Of a stretch of 64,000 nt of DNA, positions 16,754 to 25,240 are shown one piece after another. The position numbers and the translations under genes are program-made. Below the pieces are notes generated by a model that did not search any database, had not been told where the DNA came from, and was given only the letters and a program-made list of their open reading frames with translations. This DNA comes from Cellvibrionaceae bacterium (GTDB taxonomy: Bacteria > Pseudomonadota > Gammaproteobacteria > Pseudomonadales > Cellvibrionaceae). The stretch spans positions 186,001-250,000 of the forward strand of contig JAGKWU010000010.1 in the NCBI GenBank assembly GCA_021151695.1, in the 5' to 3' direction. The stretch's first letter is position 1; each line of letters begins with the position of its first letter.

Positions 16754-16981
16754 ATGACTGAAGAGCGTAAATTTCGCGATCTTAAAAAATCCCTGATTGA
16801 TAAAAAGCTTGCAGGTGTTTGCGGCGGGTTCGGCGAATACACACCTCTGCCATCCTGGATGTGGCGAGTTATTTTTGTCGTTTCGGCATTTTTTGGTGGT
16901 TTTGGTGTGCTGACCTACCTGGTACTCTGGGTGGCAATGCCGGCCGGTGAACTGCCGCGTTACGAAAAACCCATTAACTAA
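16754..16981 (+). CDS. PspC-domain small membrane protein
   Basis: This 75-residue protein has a short charged N-terminus (residues 1-17) followed by a PspC domain: KLAGVCGGFGEYTPLPSWMWRVIF and one long transmembrane stretch (VVSAFFGGFGVLTYLVLWVAMP). PspC domains occur in phage-shock envelope-stress systems. Lying between two ABC permeases, it fits an envelope-stress role for the whole operon. There is no full psp operon here. Confidence 0.9.
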   Translation: MTEERKFRDLKKSLIDKKLAGVCGGFGEYTPLPSWMWRVIFVVSAFFGGFGVLTYLVLWVAMPAGELPRYEKPIN

Positions 16982-17024
16982 AAAGCCGTTAATTAATTTG
17001 TTAATAAAATTTAAGGAAATAAAC

Positions 17025-17381
17025 ATGAAGAAGTTGTTATTGGTGATTGCCTGTTTTTCCCTGTGCGCCTGTGTCTACAGTCAACACAGCTATGATCACA
17101 ACAAGGGTAGCAGTGTTAAGCAAGAACAGTTGGTGCAAATAGAATCCGGTAAAACCAATAAGCAGTGGGTGTTGGCTAATCTGGGTATCCCTGATCGCAC
17201 CCAGGTTGAAAAAGATGGATTGGAAGTGTTTGAGTATGTGTGCGAAAAATCCACAACATCCAGCAAAACATTTATCTTTCTGTTTGATATCAAATCTGAA
17301 AAAGATATTTCCAAAACCCTTACTCGTGTGGTAATGCGCAATGGCATCGTTGAATCAGTGACAACGAGCAACGAGATTTAA
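17025..17381 (+). CDS. Small lipoprotein resembling the BamE/SmpA fold
   Basis: This 118-residue protein has a lipoprotein signal peptide with lipobox LCAC (Cys16). The mature region contains KQEQLVQIESGKTNKQWVLANLG, IPDRTQ and a later EYVC, the pattern of BamE/SmpA-like small beta-alpha lipoproteins (a start-site helix, then a conserved turn and a strand). I start at ATG 17025 with AAGGAAA upstream; the frame is open further upstream but overlaps the PspC gene. It lies between the two permease genes, suggesting an envelope component of the same system. The exact function is unknown. Confidence 0.75.
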   Translation: MKKLLLVIACFSLCACVYSQHSYDHNKGSSVKQEQLVQIESGKTNKQWVLANLGIPDRTQVEKDGLEVFEYVCEKSTTSSKTFIFLFDIKSEKDISKTLTRVVMRNGIVESVTTSNEI

Positions 17382-17415
17382 CTGAAGCTGCGCAGCAATT
17401 GGTGAGAATTGGATA

Positions 17416-18417
17416 ATGAAAACACAAGTAATAACAACCCAACTAAAACGTGAGTTATGGGAAAACCGGATTAGTTTTCTTATTACTCCCGCCTTGGTTA
17501 CTGCATTTGTAGTGGCGATAGTTATCTGTGCCAGCCTGTTCACCGGTGGGATCATCAATGAAGACGGAGTGCGTTTCACTTTTAATAGCAATGGTGTACC
17601 TGTTGAAGCCGGCGTTAAAGTAGCGGACGATCACAAGGTGTCGCTAGAGGCGCACCCGCAAATCGGCGACAAAAAAGCGGCCGAAATCTATGATTCAATC
17701 CGTCAGGTGCAATCTGATTCAGCCGCTTTTGATGGCATGCTAAATGGAACCATGTACGCGAATTGCGCGCTCTTGTATCTGGTGTTTTCTATTGTTGTTT
17801 CTGCTTATGCGCTTCGCTGTTTATATGACGACAGAAAGAATAAGGATATTTTGTTCTGGCGTTCTATGCCTGTTAGCGAAACCCTGAATGTATTGGTTAA
17901 GCTGTCTATGATTTTGTTGGTAGCGCCTTTTATTATGTTGGTGCTCAATCTGCTCATCACATTAATATCCATTGTTCTGGGTATCGTATTTTTTGGATGT
18001 TTTGGCGTGGCTCCTTCTGTGCTGCTGGCGTCGGTAGCGAGAGGTAATACGTGGTATTTACCTTTCCAGATATTTTACGAGTTGCTGTTCGGGTTGCTTA
18101 TGCTAATGCCCGTTTTCGGTTTTGCGTTGCTGGCTTCCGCGTGGGCCAAGCGCTCCCCCTTCTTTTTATTTGCGAGCCCCGCTGTGTTGGTACTAGTGGA
18201 TATGTTGTTGCAGCGGTTTTGGGGTTTGAATCTGGGTGTAATTGATCTGTTCTCTTATTACCTTGATGCGCTGGTTAAAACCAGAGCTGCCTTTGTGCTG
18301 CAAGAACCCTTCGTGTTTGATTCATCAATGTGGATGCCGTTATTAACCTGTATCGGAGCCGGAGCCAGTTTGATTGCGGGTGCAATTTGGCTGCGCAATA
18401 ACCGCTATGAAATTTAA
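17416..18417 (+). CDS. ABC transporter permease, copy 2
   Basis: This 333-residue paralogue of the permease at 15755 has the same topology, the shared cytoplasmic segment DDRKNKDILFWRSMPVSET, and a C-terminus IWLRNNRYEI. The extracytoplasmic loop after the first membrane segment (residues ~40-100) is the most different part, with many Asp/Glu/Lys. The two permeases with one ATPase suggest a heterodimeric exporter. The gene starts 34 bases after the lipoprotein gene. Confidence 0.9.
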   Translation: MKTQVITTQLKRELWENRISFLITPALVTAFVVAIVICASLFTGGIINEDGVRFTFNSNGVPVEAGVKVADDHKVSLEAHPQIGDKKAAEIYDSIRQVQSDSAAFDGMLNGTMYANCALLYLVFSIVVSAYALRCLYDDRKNKDILFWRSMPVSETLNVLVKLSMILLVAPFIMLVLNLLITLISIVLGIVFFGCFGVAPSVLLASVARGNTWYLPFQIFYELLFGLLMLMPVFGFALLASAWAKRSPFFLFASPAVLVLVDMLLQRFWGLNLGVIDLFSYYLDALVKTRAAFVLQEPFVFDSSMWMPLLTCIGAGASLIAGAIWLRNNRYEI

Positions 18418-18484
18418 TTGGCTGCTTCTTACGCAGTGGCTTATTTTACCTGTTAATACCTGACAACTTTTAAAGGAGCATGTT

Positions 18485-18628
18485 ATGGAATTGCCGGAGC
18501 CTGTTAAAAAGATCAGTGTCTCATCTAACCTTGATGAGCCATTAAGGTTTGCCAGCGGATTTTGGTTGTTCGCGGCTATGTTAGGCCAGTGGATCTTTGC
18601 TGCCAGTATATTTGCCTGCCGCGGCTAA
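18485..18628 (+). CDS. 47-residue single-pass membrane peptide, last gene of the operon
   Basis: An ORF of 47 codons with a strong AAAGGAG site 8 bases before the ATG. It encodes a polar N-terminus (MELPEPVKKISVSSNLDEPL) followed by a hydrophobic segment of about 20 residues (FWLFAAMLGQWIFAASIFA) and ends CRG. It lies between the second permease and the operon terminator, in the same orientation. I do not recognise the family. It could be a small accessory subunit of the exporter. Confidence 0.7.
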   Translation: MELPEPVKKISVSSNLDEPLRFASGFWLFAAMLGQWIFAASIFACRG

Positions 18629-18701
18629 TTTTCTGTTCGAGCTGGTTTGGATCGCCAAAGATTTTCCAGCGTATCGCCAAAAAAATTAAAGTCTGCTAGT
18701 C

Positions 18702-18733
18702 TGGCCCGCAGGTTTTGCGGGCCAATTCTTTTT
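18702..18733 (+). terminator. Rho-independent terminator closing the ABC transporter operon
   Basis: TGGCCCGCA / TGCGGGCCA stem (9 bp) with a 5-base loop, followed by ATTCTTTTT. Confidence 0.85.
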
Positions 18734-18817
18734 AAGCCGCTTCTAAAAAACCATAAGCTCATTTGCTTCCATGCTCTGCCTAACATATCTCTCTGCCTGA
18801 ATAAAAAGGATGCTTAG

Positions 18818-21676
18818 ATGTTGAAGAATAAATCTATCTGGTTAGCAGCTGCGCTAACGTCCGGTTTGGTCATGACTGCTTGCAGCCATGATGTTGCAAA
18901 GAAAGCAGCGCCAGCACCTTCGCCACTGGCTGCAGCCATCAATAATGCCGTTATCCAGAAAAGTCCCAATGATGATCGCAGCTACGCAGCGGTTCTATTG
19001 TCCAATCAGTTGCAGGTAGTACTGGTGTCAGATCCAAGCCTGGAAAACTCGGCAGCCTCTTTGGCCGTGGCGGTGGGCAGTGCGCAAGACCCACAGAATC
19101 AGGAAGGTCTTGCACATTATCTTGAGCATATGTTGTTTTTAGGCACCGAAAAATTCCCCGAGCCAGATGGCTTTATGAAGTACACCCAATCCAACGGCGG
19201 TATGACCAACGCATTTACCGGTTACGATAAAACCAATTTTTTATTCCAGATTAATGCTGGCAAGTTTGATGAGGCACTGGATAGATTTAGTGATTATTTT
19301 AAATCACCGACTTTTGATGCCCAATATGCCGATAAAGAACGCAATGCAGTAAACAATGAGTGGTCGCTGCAAAAAGCCCAGGACTCCTGGAACCTGTTCC
19401 GTCTTGATGGTTTGCTGGGCAACCCGCAAAGCCCCCACGCCAAATTTAATATCGGTAATTTGGAAACCCTGGCCGACAAACCGGGCTCCAATTTGAACGA
19501 ACAATTGCGCGCGTTTTACAAACAATATTATTCCGCCAACACCATGCGTTTGACGTTAGTGGGAAAACAGTCGATTCCGGAATTAAAAGCGCTGGCAGAA
19601 AAACACTTTGCCAATATCCCCAATAAAAATATCACCAAGCCGGAAATTACCATTCCTGGCTTGACCGATGCGCAGAAAGGTTTGGATATTCACTACAACC
19701 CGGTAAAGGATTTGAAGTCCATCTATGTAGACTTTCCGATTAAATCCAACAAAGACCTGTGGCGTTTGAAGCCTAACGAATATGTAAGAAATCTCATCAC
19801 TTCAGAGGAAATCGGTACTCTGTGTGAGCAAATGCGTAAGCTGGGATATGCAGTAAATGTCACCGCGTTTGTAGAGTCTGATGCTTACGGCCCCGATGGC
19901 TTTCTGCGTGTACAGGCAGATCTGACTGATTCAGGATTGAAACATCAGGATGAAATTGTTGCCGCTGTATTCGCTTATATAGAGTTGGTAAAACGCGATG
20001 GCCTTAATCAAAATTATTACAAAGAATTGCAGGCCATGCGCGGTAAGGATTTCGACAATCTCGGCAAGCCCAATCCGCTGAAGCAAGCGGTGGAATTAAC
20101 AATGGCGCAATTTGACCTGCCTGTTGAAAACTTGCTTAATGCTGATTACCTCTATGAAAAATACGATGAGCAGGCGATCAAGGATGTGTTAAACCAATTG
20201 GACACACGCAAAGCGCGTGTTTGGCACATCAGCGATCAGGAAAAAGCGAATACCGCTATTCCATTCTTTGAAGGCAAGTATGATTCGCAAGCGATAACGG
20301 CTGCGCAATTTACCAAGTGGGATGAGCTGGGTGCGAAATTCAAATTTAATTTGCCACCGCTCAATAATCTCTTTACCGATAAGCCAGCGCCTATAGTTGA
20401 TAACCCCTATCTCAAACCTCATGCAGTAGTTTCTCAGCCGGGTATAGAAGCTTTTGTACAGCAGCCGCAATATTATCGTGAAGATAAGGGTGAAATTTCG
20501 CTGGAAATTAATAGTGCGTTTGCGCAAAAATCCGCTAAAAATATTGTCCTCGCCAATATATTGAGCAGTATTTATCTCAAGCAAAATCTTACATTAAAGG
20601 ATCGTGCGGATCGCGCCTCTTTGGATTTGAATATTGATAGTGGTGGCGCGAGCTCTCAGATAATTACTCTTTCAGGCTATACCACCAAACATGCAGTTTT
20701 ACTGGATGAGTTGCTGCAGAGCTTTGCCAAATTGGAAATTTCGCCGCAATTATTTAATGAGGCCATGGAGTCCTACAAGCAGGGGCTTGCCAATGGCAAT
20801 AAAGATCATGTGTTTCGTCAGTTGCAGGGTCATTACAGTCGTTTGACTAATCAGGTGCAATGGCGTCGTGAAGATTTGTTGGTGGCAGCCAACAAGGTGA
20901 CCATCAAAGATGTACAAGCCTATTATCAAGCGGTGAAACAGGATCCGCTGCTGCGAATTCTCGCCGTAGGTAACTACAGCGAAGATGCTGTAAAAGCCAT
21001 GGCCAAAACAGCGGCTACTGCACTGCCGGGTAAACGCCTGCCGGATTCACGCCTGCTGCAACATTTCACTACGGCGCATACTGGCCAGAAGCTTGAATAC
21101 AAAGAATCGGTAGATATGGCGGATAGTGCTGTGTTGCAGGCATGGTTCCGCGATGCCAAATCTGACGACGAAATGGCGCAATTGCAGGTGCTCAATGCGC
21201 TTTTGGGTAACGCCTTCTTTATGCAGCTGCGTACCAATGAGCAATTAGGCTACGTCGTGTTTAGCACTCCGGCACCGGTTGATGAAGTGCCTGCTTTCTT
21301 TATGCTGGTGCAGAGTTCAAACTCGGATCTGGTGAAAATCAAAGCACGTATGGATAAGTTCCGGGAAGAGTATCTTGCTATATTAAAAGCCACAGATGCG
21401 GCCGAAATTGAGCAAGCCAAGCAAACAACAATAGCGAATGTTACTCAGAAACCGACGGATTTCTATAAAGAAGCAGCCCGCTATACGAATGAATTTACGA
21501 ATGCCAAATATCTCTTCAATGCGCGTGATCGCCAGATAGCAGCGCTGAAAAAAGTTACCAAGGATGATCTGATTCGCATCTATGAAGCACTGTTGCTCAA
21601 TGACAAAGCGGGAACCCTGCTGATTCAGTTGCGCGGCACTAACTTTAAGGATGCAGCCTTTGCACCCTTGAAGTAA
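18818..21676 (+). CDS. M16 family zinc metalloprotease (pitrilysin/insulysin-like) lipoprotein
   Basis: This 952-residue protein has the inverted zinc motif HxxEH at His100-Tyr-Leu-Glu103-His104, with the third ligand Glu181 (NAVNNE) 77 residues later, the M16 spacing. The LAHYLEHMLFLG context and the EWSLQKAQDS segment are typical of pitrilysin. Four M16 domains are expected for this length, and the C-terminal half keeps RTNEQLGYVVFS. The signal peptide ends near Cys22 (VMTACSH), so it is probably an outer-membrane or inner-membrane lipoprotein facing the periplasm. AAGGA precedes ATG 18818. It degrades peptides; the natural substrate is unknown. It is transcribed alone and followed by a terminator. 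Confidence 0.93.
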   Translation: MLKNKSIWLAAALTSGLVMTACSHDVAKKAAPAPSPLAAAINNAVIQKSPNDDRSYAAVLLSNQLQVVLVSDPSLENSAASLAVAVGSAQDPQNQEGLAHYLEHMLFLGTEKFPEPDGFMKYTQSNGGMTNAFTGYDKTNFLFQINAGKFDEALDRFSDYFKSPTFDAQYADKERNAVNNEWSLQKAQDSWNLFRLDGLLGNPQSPHAKFNIGNLETLADKPGSNLNEQLRAFYKQYYSANTMRLTLVGKQSIPELKALAEKHFANIPNKNITKPEITIPGLTDAQKGLDIHYNPVKDLKSIYVDFPIKSNKDLWRLKPNEYVRNLITSEEIGTLCEQMRKLGYAVNVTAFVESDAYGPDGFLRVQADLTDSGLKHQDEIVAAVFAYIELVKRDGLNQNYYKELQAMRGKDFDNLGKPNPLKQAVELTMAQFDLPVENLLNADYLYEKYDEQAIKDVLNQLDTRKARVWHISDQEKANTAIPFFEGKYDSQAITAAQFTKWDELGAKFKFNLPPLNNLFTDKPAPIVDNPYLKPHAVVSQPGIEAFVQQPQYYREDKGEISLEINSAFAQKSAKNIVLANILSSIYLKQNLTLKDRADRASLDLNIDSGGASSQIITLSGYTTKHAVLLDELLQSFAKLEISPQLFNEAMESYKQGLANGNKDHVFRQLQGHYSRLTNQVQWRREDLLVAANKVTIKDVQAYYQAVKQDPLLRILAVGNYSEDAVKAMAKTAATALPGKRLPDSRLLQHFTTAHTGQKLEYKESVDMADSAVLQAWFRDAKSDDEMAQLQVLNALLGNAFFMQLRTNEQLGYVVFSTPAPVDEVPAFFMLVQSSNSDLVKIKARMDKFREEYLAILKATDAAEIEQAKQTTIANVTQKPTDFYKEAARYTNEFTNAKYLFNARDRQIAALKKVTKDDLIRIYEALLLNDKAGTLLIQLRGTNFKDAAFAPLK

Positions 21677-21696
21677 TTCGCGGTTCCGCACCTGTG

Positions 21697-21732
21697 AAAC
21701 CCGGTAAGGTAGTTGCTTTACCGGGTTTTTTT
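21697..21732 (+). terminator. Rho-independent terminator after the M16 protease gene
   Basis: AAACCCGGTAA / TTACCGGGTTT perfect 11-bp stem with a 10-base loop, ending in a T-tract. Confidence 0.9.
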
Positions 21733-21806
21733 ATCACCAGTTTGGACATAGGCGGCGGTATAACGGATAATTCGTCCCAATATTCTGTCAGTACTAAAGG
21801 TGTGTT

Positions 21807-22112
21807 ATGACAAACAACGAAGACGATCAATTCTGGAACCTGGTGGATGCCTTTATCGAAAAGGCCAATGATGCTTGTGACGACCAGGACCCGGGGGCAG
21901 TGAGTGCGGCCCTGTTAAACGCAGCGGCACGTTTTAATGCCTTTGTGGTGGCTACCTCCTCTATCAATCGCAAGGAATATATTGAAGAGATAGAGAGCGC
22001 CCAGAAATATTTAACCGGTCGCTACGCTGAGCTGGTGCGCAATAATCTGGATGACTACCGCGAAAATTATAAAATTTATATCGGCGATAAAGACGAAGAC
22101 GAACAAGAATAA
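21807..22112 (+). CDS. DUF3144 protein
   Basis: This 101-residue cytoplasmic, acidic, all-helical protein matches DUF3144: a start with FWNLVDAFIEKAN, then SAALLNAAARFNAFVVA and NLDDYRENYKIYIGDK. It has no signal peptide or metal motif. The family is common and uncharacterised in gammaproteobacteria. AAAGGTG precedes the ATG. The next gene (YihY) begins 95 bases later; cotranscription is possible. Confidence 0.85.
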   Translation: MTNNEDDQFWNLVDAFIEKANDACDDQDPGAVSAALLNAAARFNAFVVATSSINRKEYIEEIESAQKYLTGRYAELVRNNLDDYRENYKIYIGDKDEDEQE

Positions 22113-22207
22113 TTTTATCCCCTTGGTATAGCCAGGTTTTAAGGCGAGGATTGCTGCTTACACTTCACGCGATTGTTTACATGTAACGCGCGCCCGGAGC
22201 TAATGGC

Positions 22208-23131
22208 ATGAACCGAAAGAGCCTTTATTATCTATTTAAAGATACCTTCGAAAAATGGAGCGAGGATAAGGCTTCCCGTCTTGCGGCAGCCCTCGCTTAC
22301 TACACCGTTTTTTCACTTCCCCCGCTATTGATTTTGGTGATTGCCTTCGCCGGTGTGTTTCTTGGTGAAGAAGCGGCGCGTGGCGAAGTGGTGTCGCAAT
22401 TGCGTCAGTTCATCGGCAACGATGGCGCCAATCTGATTGAAAACATTATTGCCAGCGCCAGCCAATCTGGCATTGGTTCAAATCTGACGGCGTCGCTGAT
22501 TAGTATTGGGGTGCTTATCTTTGGCGCTACTGCTGTATTGATTCAATTGCAGGACGCGCTCAATACCATGTGGGGCGTTACTCCAAAACCCGGAAATAAC
22601 CTTCGCCATTTTATTATTAACCGCGTGCTGTCTTTTGGCATGGTGTTGGGGATTGCATTTTTGTTGCTGGTCTCGCTGGTGCTGAGTGCTATGTTGGCGT
22701 TTCTTGGCAAACTCTTTGTAGATGTATTACCCAGTGCTGAAGCCATCACCGCTGGTGTCGATATCACTCTCTCTTTTTCGGTGACAACGCTGCTGTTTGC
22801 ACTTATGTTTAAATTCCTGCCCGATGCCAAAATCGCCTGGGGCGATGTTTTTATCGGAGCCGTCATCACCGCGCTTTTATTTGCGATAGGTAAGTTCCTG
22901 ATAGGGCTTTATCTGGGCAAGAGTGCGTTTGGCTCTACCTATGGTGCCGCTGGTTCGCTGGTGGTGCTGCTTGCCTGGATTTATTATTCGGCGCAAATCC
23001 TGTTCTTTGGTGCCGAGTTTACCCAAGTGTATGCGCGGCGCTTTGGCTCCAAAATTATTCCTGCCGACTATGCCGTATCCGTTGCAGAGCTGCAGCGTGC
23101 GCGCCAGGTGGCTTCACGGCCTAAACCCTAA
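22208..23131 (+). CDS. YihY/BrkB family inner-membrane protein
   Basis: This 307-residue protein has about six transmembrane helices and the family start WSEDKASRLAAALAYYTVFSLPPLL. Later YGAAGSLVVLLAWIYYSAQILFFGAEFTQVYA is the characteristic C-terminal signature. The YihY/BrkB family was once called ribonuclease BN by mistake; it is now regarded as a membrane protein of unknown function. CGGAG precedes ATG 22208. Confidence 0.92.
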   Translation: MNRKSLYYLFKDTFEKWSEDKASRLAAALAYYTVFSLPPLLILVIAFAGVFLGEEAARGEVVSQLRQFIGNDGANLIENIIASASQSGIGSNLTASLISIGVLIFGATAVLIQLQDALNTMWGVTPKPGNNLRHFIINRVLSFGMVLGIAFLLLVSLVLSAMLAFLGKLFVDVLPSAEAITAGVDITLSFSVTTLLFALMFKFLPDAKIAWGDVFIGAVITALLFAIGKFLIGLYLGKSAFGSTYGAAGSLVVLLAWIYYSAQILFFGAEFTQVYARRFGSKIIPADYAVSVAELQRARQVASRPKP

Positions 23132-23166
23132 ACGAAAAGCAAATTCCCCCGCTTACAAATCTTTTG

Positions 23167-23176
23167 TTGTATACAA
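23167..23176. promoter_or_regulatory. FadR-GntR-type palindrome upstream of the SASA esterase
   Basis: TTGTATACAA, a perfect 10-bp palindrome followed by GTG, 72 bases before the esterase ATG. It contains the yGTMKACr core known for FadR-subfamily GntR regulators and matches sites upstream of the TonB receptor (35922) and GH10 xylanase (56807). Confidence 0.55.
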
Positions 23177-23248
23177 GTGTTTCTGGGCGTTAGCATGTAT
23201 TGAACTACAATAGTTTTTTGGTTAAACCATAAAAATAAGGGGAGAGCT

Positions 23249-25186
23249 ATGAGATCGTTAGCTATGAAATCGTTGAAGTACCTTGCCGCCTTGGCGGCTG
23301 GCTTGATGACATTATCCGCCAGCGCCGATGTGCGCCTGCCGCGTCTGGTGGGTGATGGCCTGGTGTTACAGCAGGGCAAGCCAGTCACCCTCTGGGGTTG
23401 GGCTGATGACGGTGAGAAAGTGCAGGTCAAGCTTGGCGAACGCGAGCAGACGACCACCGCCAAAGATGGCCGCTGGCAGCTGGTGTTCAAGCCCCTGAAG
23501 GCGGGCGAGCATCTGCAAATCCAGGTGCAGGGCAAAAACCATATTGAGGTAAAAAATGTAGTGGCGGGTGATGTGTGGATTGCCGCAGGCCAATCCAATA
23601 TGGAATTGCCCATCAATCGCGTGCTCACTCGCTATCCTGATTTGGTGCGCACGACTAACTTGCCAGATATCCGCGAATTTTCTGTGCCTATCGCTTACAG
23701 TTTCCAGGGGCCGCAAGAGGATTTTGCCAAGGGCCAATGGAAAACGGCTACACCGGAAAATCTGGCCAGCTTCTCTGCCGTAGGTTTCTTTTTTGCGCGC
23801 GATCTCCATCAAAAATACCAGGTGCCGATTGGTATTATCAGCATTCCGGTAGGCGGCTCGCCCGCCGAAGCCTGGGTAAGTGAATCTGTGTTGCAGAAAT
23901 ATCCGCAACATCTCGCCGCCTATCAAAAATTTAAAGACGATGCGGTGCTGCAAAAAACAATTACCGATGACAAGGCCAAGGTAGATGCCTGGTATGCGCG
24001 AGCGCGCAGCGAGGATAAAGGCCTGCAAAACAATTGGAGTGCCGCTAATCCCGTCACTACGAATTGGCCGTCGCTCAATGTACCCGGAAGTTTACGCGAG
24101 CAAAATGTGGATTTCACCAACGGCATTGTGTGGGTGCACAAAACAGTAAACCTTAATGCGCAACAGGCGGCGCAGGAAGGCAAACTCTGGTTGGGTGCGA
24201 TAGTGGATGGTGACGAGGTGTATATCAATGGTCAGTTGGTTGGCCAGACCGGTTACCAATATCCGCCGCGTATTTATTCTGTAAAAGCTGGTGTTTTAAA
24301 AGCGGGTGAAAACCACATTACGATCAGGCTTACCAGCTACTCATCCAATCCCGGTTTTGTAAAAGATAAAACCTACGCGCTGCAAGTGGGCGATGAAAAA
24401 ATCAGCCTGCAGGGCCAGTGGCAATATCAGGTGGGTATGCGCGGCGAGGGTTTCCCGCAAACCACAACCATTCATTACCAACCGGCGAGCCTGTTTAATG
24501 CCAAGCTGGCACCTGCGCTGCGCAGCGGTATTAAAGGTGTAATTTGGTATCAGGGCGAATCCAACACCGCGCGCTCGGAAGAATATGCGACTTTGTTTCC
24601 CGATCTGATTAACGATTGGCGCAAACAATTTCACCAAGGCGATTTTCCTTTCCTCTATGTGCAGCTCGCTAACTTCATGGCGACCAAAACCGAGCCGGGC
24701 GAGAGCGATTGGGCGAAACTGCGCGAGGCGCAACGCGAAACCTTAACGGTTAAAAATACCGCGATGGTGACGGCCATAGATGCTGGCGAGTGGAACGATA
24801 TTCATCCGCTCAATAAGCAAATGGTTGGCGAGCGTTTGGCGCTAGCTGCCGGCAAGCTCGCCTATGGGGATAAAAAGCTTGTGGCCTCTGCGCCCAATGC
24901 CAAAAAACTCAAGCGCGTCAAAGAAGGCTTGCTGGTGGAGTTTGATGCGGGTGATTTGATCGTGAAAGGCGGCGGTGATATCAAGCAAATCGCCATTGCC
25001 GGTGCAGATAAAAAATATGTCTGGGCCAAGGCCAAAATCCAGGGCAAGAAACTGCTGGTGTGGAGCGAGCAGGTACCTGAACCTGTGAGTGTGCGCTACG
25101 CCTGGGCGGATAACCCTGAGGGTGCAAATCTGTATAATAGCGCCGGTTTGCCCCTATCGCCGTTTGAGCTGAGCCTAAAACAATAA
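23249..25186 (+). CDS. Secreted SASA-family O-acetylesterase (sialate esterase-like, probable acetylxylan esterase role)
   Basis: This 645-residue protein has a signal peptide (cleavage near residue 26, ASA-DVRLP). The start DVRLPRLVGDGLVLQQGKPV is typical of the sialate 9-O-acetylesterase family. The catalytic Ser116 lies in AAGQSNMELP, the oxyanion-region motif is WYQGESN, and the Asp/His motif is NDIHPLNKQ (Asp517, His519). A beta-sandwich insertion (residues ~275-375, with KTVNLNAQQ and YINGQLVGQTGY) interrupts the hydrolase domain. GGGGAGAG precedes the ATG. No sialic acid genes are present. The GntR-type site shared with the xylanase suggests deacetylation of xylan or another plant polymer (inferred). 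Confidence 0.85.
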   Translation: MRSLAMKSLKYLAALAAGLMTLSASADVRLPRLVGDGLVLQQGKPVTLWGWADDGEKVQVKLGEREQTTTAKDGRWQLVFKPLKAGEHLQIQVQGKNHIEVKNVVAGDVWIAAGQSNMELPINRVLTRYPDLVRTTNLPDIREFSVPIAYSFQGPQEDFAKGQWKTATPENLASFSAVGFFFARDLHQKYQVPIGIISIPVGGSPAEAWVSESVLQKYPQHLAAYQKFKDDAVLQKTITDDKAKVDAWYARARSEDKGLQNNWSAANPVTTNWPSLNVPGSLREQNVDFTNGIVWVHKTVNLNAQQAAQEGKLWLGAIVDGDEVYINGQLVGQTGYQYPPRIYSVKAGVLKAGENHITIRLTSYSSNPGFVKDKTYALQVGDEKISLQGQWQYQVGMRGEGFPQTTTIHYQPASLFNAKLAPALRSGIKGVIWYQGESNTARSEEYATLFPDLINDWRKQFHQGDFPFLYVQLANFMATKTEPGESDWAKLREAQRETLTVKNTAMVTAIDAGEWNDIHPLNKQMVGERLALAAGKLAYGDKKLVASAPNAKKLKRVKEGLLVEFDAGDLIVKGGGDIKQIAIAGADKKYVWAKAKIQGKKLLVWSEQVPEPVSVRYAWADNPEGANLYNSAGLPLSPFELSLKQ

Positions 25187-25240
25187 TCAGCTGAGCCTAT
25201 CGATGACACAGGGCATTAATTTCACTGACGGATTTTGCCC

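Noticed and set aside
22208..23131. Ribonuclease BN
   Set aside because: An old misassignment of the YihY/BrkB family; the protein is a membrane protein with no nuclease motif.
23249..25186. Sialic acid utilisation esterase
   Set aside because: No sialic acid transport or lyase genes in the window; the shared GntR-type site points to plant polysaccharide use instead.
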